Below are positions 9,601 through 18,787 of a stretch of DNA of 64,000 bases, one piece after another; the first letter of the stretch is position 1; each line of letters starts with the position of its first letter. Below the pieces are notes generated by a model. That model worked only from the letters and a program-made list of their open reading frames with translations. It did no database searches and was not told the DNA's origin. The position numbers were made by a program, and so were the translations under genes. Source of the stretch: Geoalkalibacter subterraneus (lineage in GTDB: Bacteria > Desulfobacterota > Desulfuromonadia > Desulfuromonadales > Geoalkalibacteraceae); assembly GCF_000827125.1 (NCBI RefSeq), contig NZ_CP010311.1, positions 1,054,001 through 1,118,000 on the forward strand. The letters are read 5' to 3'.

Positions 9601-10092
9601 GTGTGGGAAGAGTTCGATGCCCATCGCCAGGATTTCGGCGACACCTCTGTGCTTCCGACCCCGGTGTTTTTCTACGGTCTTGAGATCGGCGACGAGCTGA
9701 ACATCGATATCGAGCCGGGCAAAACCTTGATCGTACGTCTCAATGCGGTCGGTGGACTGCAGAAGGACGGCTCGCGCAACATCTACTTTGAACTTAACGG
9801 CGAGCCCCGTCAGGTAACGGTGCAGGACCTCTCCGTTGTCAGCGATGAGAGCGCGCATCAGAAGGCGGAGCGCGGCAACACTAAACACGTCGGTGCGCCC
9901 ATGCCGGGCAAGGTGTTCAAGCTGCTGGTCAAAGCGGGAGACGAGGTCAAGGCGGGCGACACCCTGCTGACCACCGAGGCGATGAAGATGGAGACCAATG
10001 TCAAGGCCAAGCAGGATGGCAAGGTTGTCGATGTGCTCTTCAAGGAAGGTGATTCCGTTCAGCAGGATGACCTGCTGGTGGTTTTGGATTAG
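6640..10092 (+). CDS. pyc: Pyruvate carboxylase
   Basis: A 1150-residue single-chain pyruvate carboxylase that makes oxaloacetate from pyruvate, bicarbonate and ATP. It has an N-terminal ATP-grasp biotin carboxylase (about 1-460), a carboxyltransferase domain beginning near 540 (LLTDTTMRDAHQSLMATR), and a C-terminal biotinyl domain whose EAMKMET motif carries Lys1116. Length and order match the alpha4-type enzyme. The ATG at 6640 is preceded by AAGGAGG with a 4-nt gap; an upstream in-frame start adds 14 unconserved residues. In acetate oxidisers the enzyme refills oxaloacetate from pyruvate made by carboxylation of acetyl-CoA. It is a single-gene transcript with its own promoter and terminator. 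Confidence 0.97.
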   Translation: MAVKKFKKIMAANRGEIAIRIFRACTELGIKTVAIYSEEDKISLHRYKADEAYLIGKGKGPIDAYLSIDEIIDLARKKEVDAIHPGYGFLSENAEFAEACERAGIAFIGPTPEIQRRLGDKVSARHVAIEAGVPVVPGTADPVTTEEEALLFAKESGYPIIVKAAAGGGGRGMRVARNQKELLEGLKSAASEAKAAFGNPSVFLEKYLEKPKHIEVQILGDQHGNIFHFFERDCSIQRRHQKVIEIAPSLGLDEKTRHAICDSAMKIARAVDYINAGTVEFLLDQNGDFYFIETNPRIQVEHTVTEMVTARNLVQMQIQVAQGYKLTDPEIGIANQEDIELRGYAIQCRVTTEDPQNGFAPDFGTIKVYRTAAGFGVRLDAGQGYAGAQITPYYDSMLTKITAFGRSFPDAARTMDRALQEFRIRGVKTNIGFLENVITHPLFLEGKCDTSFIDNHPELFQIRVKKDRANKLLRFIGHTVVNGYPGITEERALRFRDLREAEAPEMHYDTPRPRGTRDILREKGPEGLARWAMKEKKLLLTDTTMRDAHQSLMATRFRTFDLDRIAEATSVLGGGLFSLEMWGGATFDVSMRFLKEDPWERLDRLREKIPNVLFQMLLRGSNAVGYTNYPDNVVQNFVAEATRGGIDVFRVFDSLNWTKGMRVAMDAVLDNGAVCEAAMCYTGDILDLKRDKYPLKYYVDLAKELEKMGAHILGIKDMAGLLKPFAAEKLVKALKQEIGIPIHLHTHDTSSNGGAMLLVAAQAGVDIVDTALSSVSGLTAQPNMNALLAALEGTIWDPKLDQDGLQLLANYWETVRTYYAPFESELRSGTAQVYFHEIPGGQYSNYKPQVEGLGLGHRWEECKLMYRKVNDMFGDVIKVTPSSKIVGDMAMFMVQNNLEPEDVYERGEELTFPQGVVDFFKGMIGQPVGGFPKDLQKIILKDEKPLTCRPGELLEPVDFKARKTELEAKVDHPVKDRDVLSAALYPVVWEEFDAHRQDFGDTSVLPTPVFFYGLEIGDELNIDIEPGKTLIVRLNAVGGLQKDGSRNIYFELNGEPRQVTVQDLSVVSDESAHQKAERGNTKHVGAPMPGKVFKLLVKAGDEVKAGDTLLTTEAMKMETNVKAKQDGKVVDVLFKEGDSVQQDDLLVVLD

Positions 10093-10143
10093 TTACTCGA
10101 TTCGATTGAATGGATGTATTATGCCCTCTTGATGCGGGCCGCG

Positions 10144-10174
10144 AATGCCGGGTTTTCGAACCCGGCATTTTTTT
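10144..10174 (+). terminator. Rho-independent terminator after pyc
   Basis: A perfect 11-bp stem (AATGCCGGGTT / AACCCGGCATT) with a TTCG tetraloop and a following T run. Confidence 0.93.
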
Positions 10175-10297
10175 GATCAAGACGGGGCCGCATCTGAAAA
10201 AGAAGCGGTTGAGAAAGCTGCGACATTTCAAACCGGAAAGATTTATGCTATATCCTCCAGAAGTTATGCGGTGAATGGGTGATGAGAGGGGAAGTTT

Positions 10298-11440
10298 ATG
10301 AGGGTAGGGAAGCGCGTCGTTTCGATTTTTGTCTTGCTGGGTCTGGTCTGTCTGGTTGCGCCGGCCTCGTCTGTACAGGCCCTGACCCAGCGTGACTGGA
10401 TGGTGGCTCTGGTCGATGCCCTGGGGTGGTCTTTCGGGTTGCCCGATGAGCCGCAGGAGAGTGATTATCAGGAAATTCTCTCGGGAGAGCGCGTTTTTCG
10501 CGTCGAAGCCGAAGAAGCCCATCAGCCCGAGGATCTGGTTGCGGTCAAAACTTTTGAAAACTTCGGTCCTTTCAGTGGAGAAGGGTGGCTGGCCGGGATC
10601 GCCACGGAAACGCGCGCGCACTTACAGTTTCTTCTCCCCCGTGACGGAAGCTACCACATAACAGCATCCTTGCGTTTGCCCGGCCACCGTATCCGCATCG
10701 GAGGACGGGAGGTGGAGGCATCTGCCGGCAATCGATTCGAAACGGTTCCTTTGGGAACGTTTTCTCTTGAAGCCGGTCCCCAGGAAATTGTTGTCGATCT
10801 CCCCCCCAGCGCTGCCATTGATTACCTGGAGTTAAGGGCGGCGCCGTTGCCGAAGATCGAGCCTCTGAACGGCTGGCGACCGCAAGCGCCTTTGAGTCGG
10901 TCTGATCTGGCGGTGACGGCTGTTCGGCTTTTGGCTGCGGAAAACTGCCTGCCTCCCATGCCGCAGAAGATCAGCATTGAGGCCGAGACCTCATCTTCCC
11001 CCGGCGGTGCGCAGATTGAAACCAGCCGCTACCTGGGGGTGCCCAGCGAGGGTGCCTGGCTGCGGGCCGGGACGACGCCGGCTCGCGTACGTCTGCATTT
11101 TCGTGTCGAGCGGGACGGGGTATATCGCGTCGCCTTGACCGGAGTGGGGAGTGAGTCTGCAACCCTGAGTTTTAACGGAGGACGCTCCAGGAGCCAACCG
11201 CTTAATTCATTCCTGGCCGAAAAAGAGGTTGGCACAGTTTATCTTGAACGTGGCAGTCATTATGCCGATATCGAACTCCCTGCGGGAAACGGGGTCGATA
11301 AGTTGGTATTGCATGCTCTGCATTCCGACCCTTCCGATTATGCTCGCCTGGCGGGGATGTCCGCCATGGACGGGAAGCCGGATGCCAGCGAGATCGATCT
11401 TCTGCTCTCATTGCTGGCGTCCGTCGGTGCGTCGCGCTAA
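10298..11440 (+). CDS. Secreted protein with two carbohydrate-binding-like beta-sandwich repeats
   Basis: A 380-residue exported protein (signal peptide about 1-29, ending SVQA) of unknown function. Two segments share a pattern: an opening xEAE motif (VEAEEAH near 69; IEAETSS near 227), then a 'DGxYxxxxxLxG' strand pair (near 118 and 275), then a closing 'xDYLEL' or 'VDKLVL' strand. This looks like CBM6/35-type or galactose-binding-like modules, which bind sugars or cell-surface polymers. The terminal domain of the giant cytochrome at 29866-35370 has the same opening and strand pattern. The stop lies 8 bp before the comEC start, so the two are probably co-transcribed. Start supported by GGGGAAG before ATG. 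Confidence 0.6.
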   Translation: MRVGKRVVSIFVLLGLVCLVAPASSVQALTQRDWMVALVDALGWSFGLPDEPQESDYQEILSGERVFRVEAEEAHQPEDLVAVKTFENFGPFSGEGWLAGIATETRAHLQFLLPRDGSYHITASLRLPGHRIRIGGREVEASAGNRFETVPLGTFSLEAGPQEIVVDLPPSAAIDYLELRAAPLPKIEPLNGWRPQAPLSRSDLAVTAVRLLAAENCLPPMPQKISIEAETSSSPGGAQIETSRYLGVPSEGAWLRAGTTPARVRLHFRVERDGVYRVALTGVGSESATLSFNGGRSRSQPLNSFLAEKEVGTVYLERGSHYADIELPAGNGVDKLVLHALHSDPSDYARLAGMSAMDGKPDASEIDLLLSLLASVGASR

Positions 11441-11448
11441 CTGTTCCC

Positions 11449-13836
11449 ATGGGTGTACTTCCCTGGCTATTGTCCTACGCGGCGGGCCTGTGCCTGATGC
11501 CGTATCTGCCGCTGGAAACCGTTCACATCGGTTTTATTGGTGCCCTGGCCTTTGTGGTATGGGCAGTGCGCAAGAGCCGCCGGCTTTTCTCGCTATTTGC
11601 CGGGCTTTTTTTCTTTGCTGCCGGGCTTCTTTTTTATTCCACCTCCATTTCCCTGCCCGTTGATCCTTCTCATCTTGTTCACCATGTAGATGGGGAGGCC
11701 GCAAACTTTCACGGCAGAATACTTGAAATGGTTCATTATCCCGATGGGCGGGGGCGCGTCGACCTCGAAATCCAGTCCCTGGACCGTGAGGGGTTGAGTC
11801 AGAGAGTGCATGGGCGTATGCGCCTGTTTTTCGGAGAATCTCCCGAGGATAACAGAGAGATTCTACCCGGCGATCTCGTCTGGCTGCGCACCCGCATGCG
11901 TCACCCGGCCCTTTTCGGATCACCGGGGGAATTCAATTATCCCCGTTACCTCTGCGCGCACAAAATCTTTGTGACAGGATACCTGAAAAGCCTTCGTGAT
12001 ATGGCGGTGGCCCCACGGGACGTGCCCTGGTACTCCGCTGATTTTTTCAGGCGTCTTCGCTTCAATCTGGCTTCCGTGATCTTTCGCCAGGACGATGCCC
12101 ACTCTGCCTTGACTGCGGCGCTGCTGGTCGGCGATAAGAGCCGCTTGCTGCCTGCACAGCGAGAGACTCTGGCGCGTGGCGGCATCTCCCATCTGTTCTC
12201 CATTTCCGGCCTTCATCTCGGCTTAGTGGCTGGTTACGGTTATTCCCTTCTTCTGCTGGGGTGGCGGCGCAGTGAGCGCCTGCTGTTACATTTTCCTCCG
12301 CGCCGCTATCTTCCTCTGGCTTTGATTCCGCTGCTGCTTTTCTATGTTATGGTGACCGGTGGCGCGCTGCCGACCTTGCGGGCTTTTTTCATGGCCTTTG
12401 TGGGTATTTTACTTTGGTTGAGCGGCTGGCGTACCCGCCCTTTGAATCTGGTCTGGGCCGCCGCTTTTATTTTTCTCCTGATCCAGCCGCTGCTGATCTT
12501 CGATGTGTCCTTTCAACTCTCCTTTGCCGCGGTGACCGCTATTGTCGCCTGTGTCGGACGATGGTCCAGCTTCTGCCGGGATTATCCCCGTTGTCTACGG
12601 TGGTTCTGTCTGCTGGGGGTCACCACCCTGGTCGCCTCTCTTGCGACTCTGCCGCTGGTACTTGCCAATTTTCATCTTCTTGCTCCCGCCGGTCTGCTGA
12701 CTAATTTCGTCGCCGTTCCGGCTATTGCGCTGTTGGCATTGCCTCTTGGATTGGTTGCGATGGCGTTTTTACCTTTGTGGCCGACCGCTGCGCAGTGGTT
12801 GCTGTCCGTGGTGCATCCAGTTCTCGGCATGGTTCAGGATGCTACCGCCTGGATGATTGCCAGGCCGATCTTCGGTGGATGGCGCCTGTTTCTCTCCCCC
12901 TGGCAGACCTTGGGCATTGCGCTCGTGGTGCTCGTGCTTATGCTGCCCCTGCGTTTCCGTTGTGGATGGGTGGCGCGGATTGTCACAATTGGGCTCTGTC
13001 TGGTTTTTTTTCTGTGGAGCCTGTTTCCCTCCGGAGATACGCGACGTCTCACGGTGACGGCTGTCAGTGTCGGTCAGGGGGACGCGACTTTGTTGTCGTT
13101 TGGAGGCACGCGCCACATTCTGGTTGACGGAGGTGGGCTTTACAGCGATAACTTCGACGTGGGTGAGCGACTTGTGGCGCCGGCGCTCGGACATATAGGG
13201 GTTCGTCGCCTTGACGCTGTAGTGCTGACCCACGATCATCCCGACCACCGCAAAGGGCTGGTCTTTATCCTTGAAAATTTTGAAGTCGACCAATTCTGGA
13301 CCACGTCTACCACGGACCTGTCGGCCTCGCCTTTGGGAGCCGTGCTGGCTCGCCGCGGCATCCCGGTTCGCCATTTTGAGCCGGGGTGGACGGCTGTTGA
13401 TCGCTTTGCTCCGTATAGATTGAATATTTTTCAGCCCCCTCTCCATCTCAAAGCAGAAAATGACCGCTCCCTGGTCATTCAGGCCGAACTTGATGAGAAG
13501 GGGGTTCTGCTTACCGGAGACCTTGAACGTGCCGGAGTTGAACAACTTTTGTTGCACCCGCCTCTTGGAGAGGTATGCTTGTTGAAAATGCCCCATCACG
13601 GCAGTGCCGGATCATCGCCCGGGAAACTGATCGATCATGTGCAGCCTGAAATGGCTTTTGTCTCTGCCGGTCGCGAAAATGTGTATCGGTTGCCCGCCGC
13701 TGAAGTCCTTGAGGTTCTTCGGGCGAGCGGCATCCCCCTGCTGCGGACCGATACCCAGGGGACTCTGCGCTGGTCTACCGATGGCCGGACTCAGCGCGTG
13801 GAGATCTGGGAAGGGGGGCAGTTTCGACGCATTTAA
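11449..13836 (+). CDS. comEC: ComEC/Rec2 family DNA-uptake channel
   Basis: A 795-residue polytopic membrane protein. It has an N-terminal DUF4131-type membrane segment and OB-like domain, a central competence domain with many helices (about 220-510; the HLFSISGLHLGL motif near 247), and a C-terminal metallo-beta-lactamase domain with LTHDHPDH near residue 595 and PHHGSAG near 715. ComEC carries transforming single-stranded DNA across the inner membrane; the beta-lactamase-like domain is thought to degrade the other strand. With the type IV pilus genes later in the window this is compatible with natural transformation, though no other com gene is present here. Confidence 0.92.
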   Translation: MGVLPWLLSYAAGLCLMPYLPLETVHIGFIGALAFVVWAVRKSRRLFSLFAGLFFFAAGLLFYSTSISLPVDPSHLVHHVDGEAANFHGRILEMVHYPDGRGRVDLEIQSLDREGLSQRVHGRMRLFFGESPEDNREILPGDLVWLRTRMRHPALFGSPGEFNYPRYLCAHKIFVTGYLKSLRDMAVAPRDVPWYSADFFRRLRFNLASVIFRQDDAHSALTAALLVGDKSRLLPAQRETLARGGISHLFSISGLHLGLVAGYGYSLLLLGWRRSERLLLHFPPRRYLPLALIPLLLFYVMVTGGALPTLRAFFMAFVGILLWLSGWRTRPLNLVWAAAFIFLLIQPLLIFDVSFQLSFAAVTAIVACVGRWSSFCRDYPRCLRWFCLLGVTTLVASLATLPLVLANFHLLAPAGLLTNFVAVPAIALLALPLGLVAMAFLPLWPTAAQWLLSVVHPVLGMVQDATAWMIARPIFGGWRLFLSPWQTLGIALVVLVLMLPLRFRCGWVARIVTIGLCLVFFLWSLFPSGDTRRLTVTAVSVGQGDATLLSFGGTRHILVDGGGLYSDNFDVGERLVAPALGHIGVRRLDAVVLTHDHPDHRKGLVFILENFEVDQFWTTSTTDLSASPLGAVLARRGIPVRHFEPGWTAVDRFAPYRLNIFQPPLHLKAENDRSLVIQAELDEKGVLLTGDLERAGVEQLLLHPPLGEVCLLKMPHHGSAGSSPGKLIDHVQPEMAFVSAGRENVYRLPAAEVLEVLRASGIPLLRTDTQGTLRWSTDGRTQRVEIWEGGQFRRI

Positions 13837-13971
13837 GGTGTGTTTTTTGCATGGAATATTTGTTGGGTGGCATGTGCAGATCGCAGGGTCACGCTGATTC
13901 CTTTCTTTTTTTGTAGTGTGTGATTGCCCGACGGTTCGTCAGGGTTCTTCTGTAAATCGGAGTCGTATTTC

Positions 13972-15318
13972 ATGGATACACCCACTATTCTGGTTGTCGA
14001 CCGGGAACTGTTCTTCCGGCAGCTTTTTTCCGACCTGCTGGGGCGTGAAGGGTTTACCGTCGAAACAGCCGAATCAGGGCATGCCGCACTTGACCGCATA
14101 AAGGAGGGAAAGGTTGATCTGGTCGTGGCCGATCTGAGCACGCTTGAGGGAGGGCTCCGGCCCTTCCTGCATGAGTGCCGGTCTGTTGATCCCGCTCCGG
14201 AAGTTGTGCTGGCGGCGGGAGGCGCGGAGCGGGAATCTGCGGCGGAGGGGCTGAGATATGGCGCTGCCGATTATCTGATCAAGCCTTTTCCGGGGGAAGA
14301 GTTGCGCCACCGGATTCGCGGTGTTCTGGAAAGCAGAAAGCTGGCTGCTGAAAATGCATCGTTGAGCCGGCGGATTTCCTGGCTGCAGGAGACAAATTCC
14401 CTCGTCGGAATTCTTGAACGGGATCGTTTTCTGGGGCAGGCGGTCGATCTCTGCTTGCGTGAAACCGGGGCAACACATGGTTTTGCCGTTGTGCGTGAAG
14501 CGGCGGAACATAGCGAGCTGCATGGTCTTGTAGGATTTTCGGCCGAGGAGGTGCGCACCTGGGTTGATCGTCTTTTCCCCTGCATCCCGCGTAGTGATGG
14601 CCTCATTCATCTTGATGCGGAGACAACCCGTCAATTCGGGCTGGACAAAACATTGTGGATCTTTCCCCTGCGAGCACAGGGCGCCCTGCGGGGAGCCCTT
14701 GTTTTATGCGCGGAGAAGTTGTTCTCTCCCGATGAAAAATTGGATTTTCTCTTGCAACAGATCGCAGTCGGGTTTGATCATGCATGGCGTTTCGAGCAGG
14801 CACAGCAGTTGATGTACACCGATGACCTGACAGGCCTTTATAACCATCGCTATCTGCAGGTGGCTCTCGATCAGGAGTTGAGCCGTTCCGGTCGCTACGG
14901 TCTTGAATTTGCACTGGTCTTCGTCGATCTCGATTATTTCAAGGTGGTCAATGATCAGTTCGGTCACCTCGTGGGCAGTGCGATTCTCTGTGAAACCGCG
15001 AAACTGCTCAGAAAGTGCGTTCGTGATGCGGATATTCTCTTTCGGTACGGTGGCGACGAATTCACCGCACTTCTGGTAGAAACCGAGGATCAAGGGGCCG
15101 AGGTGGTCGCGGAAAGGATTCGCCGGACCCTGGCCGATCATCGCTTCATGGCGGAGGACGGCTTTGACGTGCGGTTGACTGCCACCATCGGCTACGCAGT
15201 TTTTCCCACTGACGCTGAAGAACGCCTCGATCTTCTCAACCTTGCTGACCGCGCCATGTACTGGGGCAAAACGCAGCGCAACGTGGTGCGCTGTATCCGT
15301 GATGTTCCCACCACTTGA
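13972..15318 (+). CDS. Response regulator with GAF-like and GGDEF domains (diguanylate cyclase)
   Basis: A 448-residue protein. A receiver domain (residues 4-120; probable phosphoacceptor Asp in VVADLST near 54, LIKPF lysine near 103) is joined by a short helix to a GAF-like region (about 140-285) and a C-terminal GGDEF domain (about 290-445). The active site GGDEF is intact, and the RxxD inhibitory site (RDAD) lies the canonical five residues upstream, so the enzyme should make cyclic di-GMP and be feedback-inhibited. No partner kinase is adjacent. The ATG at 13972 follows GGAG; a longer frame from 13924 adds no conserved sequence. Confidence 0.9.
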   Translation: MDTPTILVVDRELFFRQLFSDLLGREGFTVETAESGHAALDRIKEGKVDLVVADLSTLEGGLRPFLHECRSVDPAPEVVLAAGGAERESAAEGLRYGAADYLIKPFPGEELRHRIRGVLESRKLAAENASLSRRISWLQETNSLVGILERDRFLGQAVDLCLRETGATHGFAVVREAAEHSELHGLVGFSAEEVRTWVDRLFPCIPRSDGLIHLDAETTRQFGLDKTLWIFPLRAQGALRGALVLCAEKLFSPDEKLDFLLQQIAVGFDHAWRFEQAQQLMYTDDLTGLYNHRYLQVALDQELSRSGRYGLEFALVFVDLDYFKVVNDQFGHLVGSAILCETAKLLRKCVRDADILFRYGGDEFTALLVETEDQGAEVVAERIRRTLADHRFMAEDGFDVRLTATIGYAVFPTDAEERLDLLNLADRAMYWGKTQRNVVRCIRDVPTT

Positions 15319-15496
15319 AAGCCCTTTTCGCCCGCCAACCTGCGATTTCTCCTTCGGCCCTCCCTCTCACACCCTGATCTTCTGCACCAGAAATGCAACT
15401 TATCCGGGATAACGCATTGACGGGTCATGCCCTGACAAGGTAAAAAAGGCACGGACCCAGCCTCGGCCGGGATAATTTCAATGAGGTGAATAAAGC

Positions 15497-16777
15497 GTGA
15501 GTATTACGGGCATCAAGGGAATGAACGATATCCTGCCGGGAGAAGTTGAAACCTGGCAATTTCTGGAAGCAGCCGCGCGCCGGGTTTTCTCCCTGCATGG
15601 TTTTTCTGAAATCCGCGTGCCGGTGGTGGAAAAGACCGAGCTTTTCAGCCGCTCCATCGGTGAAACCACGGATATCGTTGAAAAGGAAATGTACACTTTT
15701 CAGGATAAGGGCGGCAATTCGCTGACACTGCGGCCGGAAGGGACGGCATCGGTCATGCGAGCCCTGATCGAGCATAAACTCTATGCCCGCGATCCGCTTA
15801 ACAAGCTTTTCTACCTGGGGCCCATGTTTCGTCACGAACGGCCTCAGAAGGGGCGCTATCGGCAGTTTCATCAGATCGGCGTGGAGGCAGTCGGGGTCGA
15901 CCATCCCTCCATCGATGCGCAGACCCTGGCAATGCTGAGTCATTTCGCGGATGAGATCGGGTTGCGGGATCTTGATCTGCAGCTTAATTCCCTGGGCTGC
16001 CCCGTGTGCCGCCCGGATTATCGCGAACAGTTGCTCACTTTTTTACAGGAACGTCTCGATGCCCTGTGTGATGATTGCCGCCGGCGCTATCAGACCAACC
16101 CGCTGCGGGTGCTCGACTGCAAGGTGGCCGGATGCCGCGAAGCAACGCACGAGGCGCCGGCCATGCTCGATCACCTGTGCAAGGATTGTGACGATCATTT
16201 CAGCGCGGTGCGGAGCTACCTTGACGGATTGGGAACGAGCTATTCCGTTAACAAGAGGATGGTGCGCGGACTCGACTACTACACCAAGACGACTTTTGAG
16301 CTGGTGACCGGTCAGCTGGGGGCGCAGAACGCTGTGGCGGCCGGTGGGCGCTACGACGGCCTGGTCAAACAACTGGGCGGGCCTGAGTTGCCCGGGATCG
16401 GTTTCGCAATGGGAGTGGAGCGGCTTTTCCTCTTGCTCGAAGGCAGCCGTTGCGAAGCGACAAAGCCCGATGTGTTTCTTGCGGCGCTGGGCGAAAAAGC
16501 CCGCCGCGAGGCATTCAACCGGATGCACCATCTGCAGCGCCGTGGAATCCGCGCCGAAATGGAGTACCAGACCAAGAGTCTCAAGGCACAGATGCGTCGC
16601 GCCGACAAGCTCGGCGCACGTTTTGTTCTGATTCTGGGTGAAGATGAGCTGACGCGCGGTGTCGCGCAACTGCGCGATATGGCGGACAGCTCCCAACGGG
16701 AAGTCGAACTGGCGCGGCTTGAAGAGGTTTTTGTGCCATCCCCGAACCCTGCCGCAACTGACGCCACCTGTGCTTGA
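15497..16777 (+). CDS. hisS: Histidyl-tRNA synthetase
   Basis: A 426-residue class II histidyl-tRNA synthetase that charges tRNA-His. It begins with the family's usual ITGIKGMNDILPGE and shows motif 2 (MFRHERPQKGRYRQFHQ near 115) and the histidine-binding segment VRGLDYYTKTTFE near 258. The anticodon-binding domain occupies about 330-420. It starts with GTG, with GAGGTG 8 nt upstream. aspS follows 83 bp later with its own promoter, which overlaps the hisS stop codon. Confidence 0.96.
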   Translation: MSITGIKGMNDILPGEVETWQFLEAAARRVFSLHGFSEIRVPVVEKTELFSRSIGETTDIVEKEMYTFQDKGGNSLTLRPEGTASVMRALIEHKLYARDPLNKLFYLGPMFRHERPQKGRYRQFHQIGVEAVGVDHPSIDAQTLAMLSHFADEIGLRDLDLQLNSLGCPVCRPDYREQLLTFLQERLDALCDDCRRRYQTNPLRVLDCKVAGCREATHEAPAMLDHLCKDCDDHFSAVRSYLDGLGTSYSVNKRMVRGLDYYTKTTFELVTGQLGAQNAVAAGGRYDGLVKQLGGPELPGIGFAMGVERLFLLLEGSRCEATKPDVFLAALGEKARREAFNRMHHLQRRGIRAEMEYQTKSLKAQMRRADKLGARFVLILGEDELTRGVAQLRDMADSSQREVELARLEEVFVPSPNPAATDATCA

Positions 16778-16829
16778 GATTTTCGGCGAGCGTTTGTATA
16801 GTTTAAAATTCTGTCGATTGAATCGACAG
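16774..16829 (+). promoter_or_regulatory. aspS promoter with 19-bp palindrome at the start site
   Basis: TTGAGA (16774-16779), a 17-bp spacer and TATAGT (16797-16802) form a good sigma-70 promoter that begins inside the hisS stop codon. The perfect palindrome CTGTCGATTGAATCGACAG (16811-16829) lies where transcription should begin, as for a repressor operator. It could also act as an RNA hairpin at the 5' end of the message. Confidence 0.6.
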
Positions 16830-16860
16830 TCACGCAGACATTAAGAGGGAGGATACACTC

Positions 16861-18648
16861 TTGAACGACATTCTTGGCGACTGGAAAAGAACGCACTACT
16901 GCGGCCGGCTGACTGCGGCGGACATCGGTAAGGATGTCTGCATGATGGGTTGGGTGCACCGCCGCCGTGACCACGGTGGGTTGATTTTTATCGATTTGCG
17001 CGACCGCGAGGGGATTGTACAGCTTGCCCTTGACCCGGATCGTGATCCCGAAGCTCACAGCAAAGCGGACAAGGTGCGCAGCGAATATGTTATCGCCATT
17101 CGCGGCCAGGTTTCACCTCGTCCCGAGGGGACGGTCAACCCGAAAATGAAAACGGGCGAAGTGGAAGTTGAGGTGCGCGAGCTGCGTGTTCTCAATATCG
17201 CCAAGACTCCTCCCTTTATGCTGGATGAATACAGTGATGTCGCGGAAAACACCCGCCTGAAGTATCGCTATCTCGACCTGCGGCGTCCGGCACTGCAGCA
17301 GAATCTGATCCTGCGCCACCAGGTGACCCGGATTGCGCGCGAGTATCTCGCCTCTCAGGATTTCGTGGAAGTCGAGACGCCTTTTCTGACCAAAAGCACT
17401 CCTGAGGGCGCGCGCGATTATCTGGTCCCCAGCCGAGTGAACCAGGGGATGTTCTATGCGCTGCCCCAGTCACCTCAGCTTTTCAAGCAGATCCTGATGA
17501 TCAGTGGTTTTGACCGCTATATGCAGATCGTTAAATGCTTCCGCGATGAAGACCTGCGCGCCGACCGGCAGCCGGAATTCACTCAGATTGACTGCGAGAT
17601 GAGTTTTGCCGATCGTGAAGATGTCATGGGGATCATGGAAGAGATGATCGCCCGCATCTTCAAGGAAACCATCGGCGCTGAAATTGCGCTGCCCATGGCC
17701 CGCATGACCTATGCGGAAGCTCTTGCACGGTACGGGGTAGACAATCCCGACCTGCGGTTTGACATGGAGCTGGTCGAAATCTCCGACCTGGTGCGTGAAA
17801 GCGGCTTCAAGGTTTTTGCCGATGCCGTGCAGTGGGGCGGAATCGTCAAGGCCATGAATGTCAAGGGTGGGGCCTCCATGTCCCGCAAGGAGCTTGATGA
17901 ACTCACGGAGTTCGTTAAAATTTACGGTGCGAAGGGATTGGCCTGGGTCAAGGTCAACCCCGACGGATGGCAATCTCCCATCACCAAATTTTTCAGTGAG
18001 ACGGAACTCGGCAGCATCAACGACGCGCTCAAGGCTGAAACCGGCGATCTGCTGGTTTTCGTTGCCGATTCATTCCAGATTGCCAATGAGGCTCTCGGTC
18101 GTTTGAGAGGGCATCTTGGCCACAAGTTGGACTTGATCGACAAGCAGGCTTACCGTTTCGTCTGGGTGACGGACTTCCCCCTTCTGGAATGGGATGGTGA
18201 GGCGCGTCGCCACGTGGCGGTGCATCACCCCTTTACCGCGCCGATGGATGAGGATGTCCCGCTGCTTGAAAGCGATCCCGGCAAGGCGCGCGCCAAGGCT
18301 TACGACCTGGTTCTTAACGGCTCGGAGATCGGCGGCGGCAGTATCCGTATTCACGACAGTGCGGTTCAGAGTCGCATGTTCGACCTGATGGGAATCGGCG
18401 AAGAGGAGGCCGCCACAAAATTCGGTTTCCTGCTTGAAGCGTTGCAGTACGGCGCTCCGCCCCACGGCGGCATCGCCTTCGGCCTGGATCGTCTGGTTAT
18501 GATCCTCACCGGTGCGGACTCCATCCGCGACGTCATTGCTTTCCCGAAGACGCAGAAAGCGACCTGCATGATGTCCGAAGCTCCGGGCCCGGTGGATGAA
18601 AAGCAGTTGCGCGAGTTGTCCATCCGTTCGGCTGTACGCCCCAAATAA
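16861..18648 (+). CDS. aspS: Aspartyl-tRNA synthetase
   Basis: A 595-residue bacterial-type aspartyl-tRNA synthetase. It has an N-terminal OB-fold anticodon domain ([18 protein letters not shown] near 26-42), a class II catalytic core ([18 protein letters not shown] motif 2 near 222), the bacterial GAD insertion (about 310-420) and motif 3 ([14 protein letters not shown] near 540). The start is TTG with GGAGG eight bases upstream. Whether it also charges tRNA-Asn cannot be settled from this window, as no gatCAB or asnS is visible. Confidence 0.95.
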   Translation: MNDILGDWKRTHYCGRLTAADIGKDVCMMGWVHRRRDHGGLIFIDLRDREGIVQLALDPDRDPEAHSKADKVRSEYVIAIRGQVSPRPEGTVNPKMKTGEVEVEVRELRVLNIAKTPPFMLDEYSDVAENTRLKYRYLDLRRPALQQNLILRHQVTRIAREYLASQDFVEVETPFLTKSTPEGARDYLVPSRVNQGMFYALPQSPQLFKQILMISGFDRYMQIVKCFRDEDLRADRQPEFTQIDCEMSFADREDVMGIMEEMIARIFKETIGAEIALPMARMTYAEALARYGVDNPDLRFDMELVEISDLVRESGFKVFADAVQWGGIVKAMNVKGGASMSRKELDELTEFVKIYGAKGLAWVKVNPDGWQSPITKFFSETELGSINDALKAETGDLLVFVADSFQIANEALGRLRGHLGHKLDLIDKQAYRFVWVTDFPLLEWDGEARRHVAVHHPFTAPMDEDVPLLESDPGKARAKAYDLVLNGSEIGGGSIRIHDSAVQSRMFDLMGIGEEEAATKFGFLLEALQYGAPPHGGIAFGLDRLVMILTGADSIRDVIAFPKTQKATCMMSEAPGPVDEKQLRELSIRSAVRPK

Positions 18649-18678
18649 GTCCATTTTTTTGGTCTGATATCGGTAAAG

Positions 18679-18717
18679 CGGGGGTGATTCCCAAGGATCG
18701 GGGCGCCCCCGTTTTTT
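18679..18717 (+). terminator. Rho-independent terminator after aspS
   Basis: CGGGGGTG pairs with CGCCCCCG (one G-T pair) and is followed by six T. Confidence 0.8.
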
Positions 18718-18787
18718 CTCCGAAAAACTTTTCGTCTTGACCTGAAGGTTCTGCAGTTAAACTGTTTCCAGGAGTCATTTACGGCTG

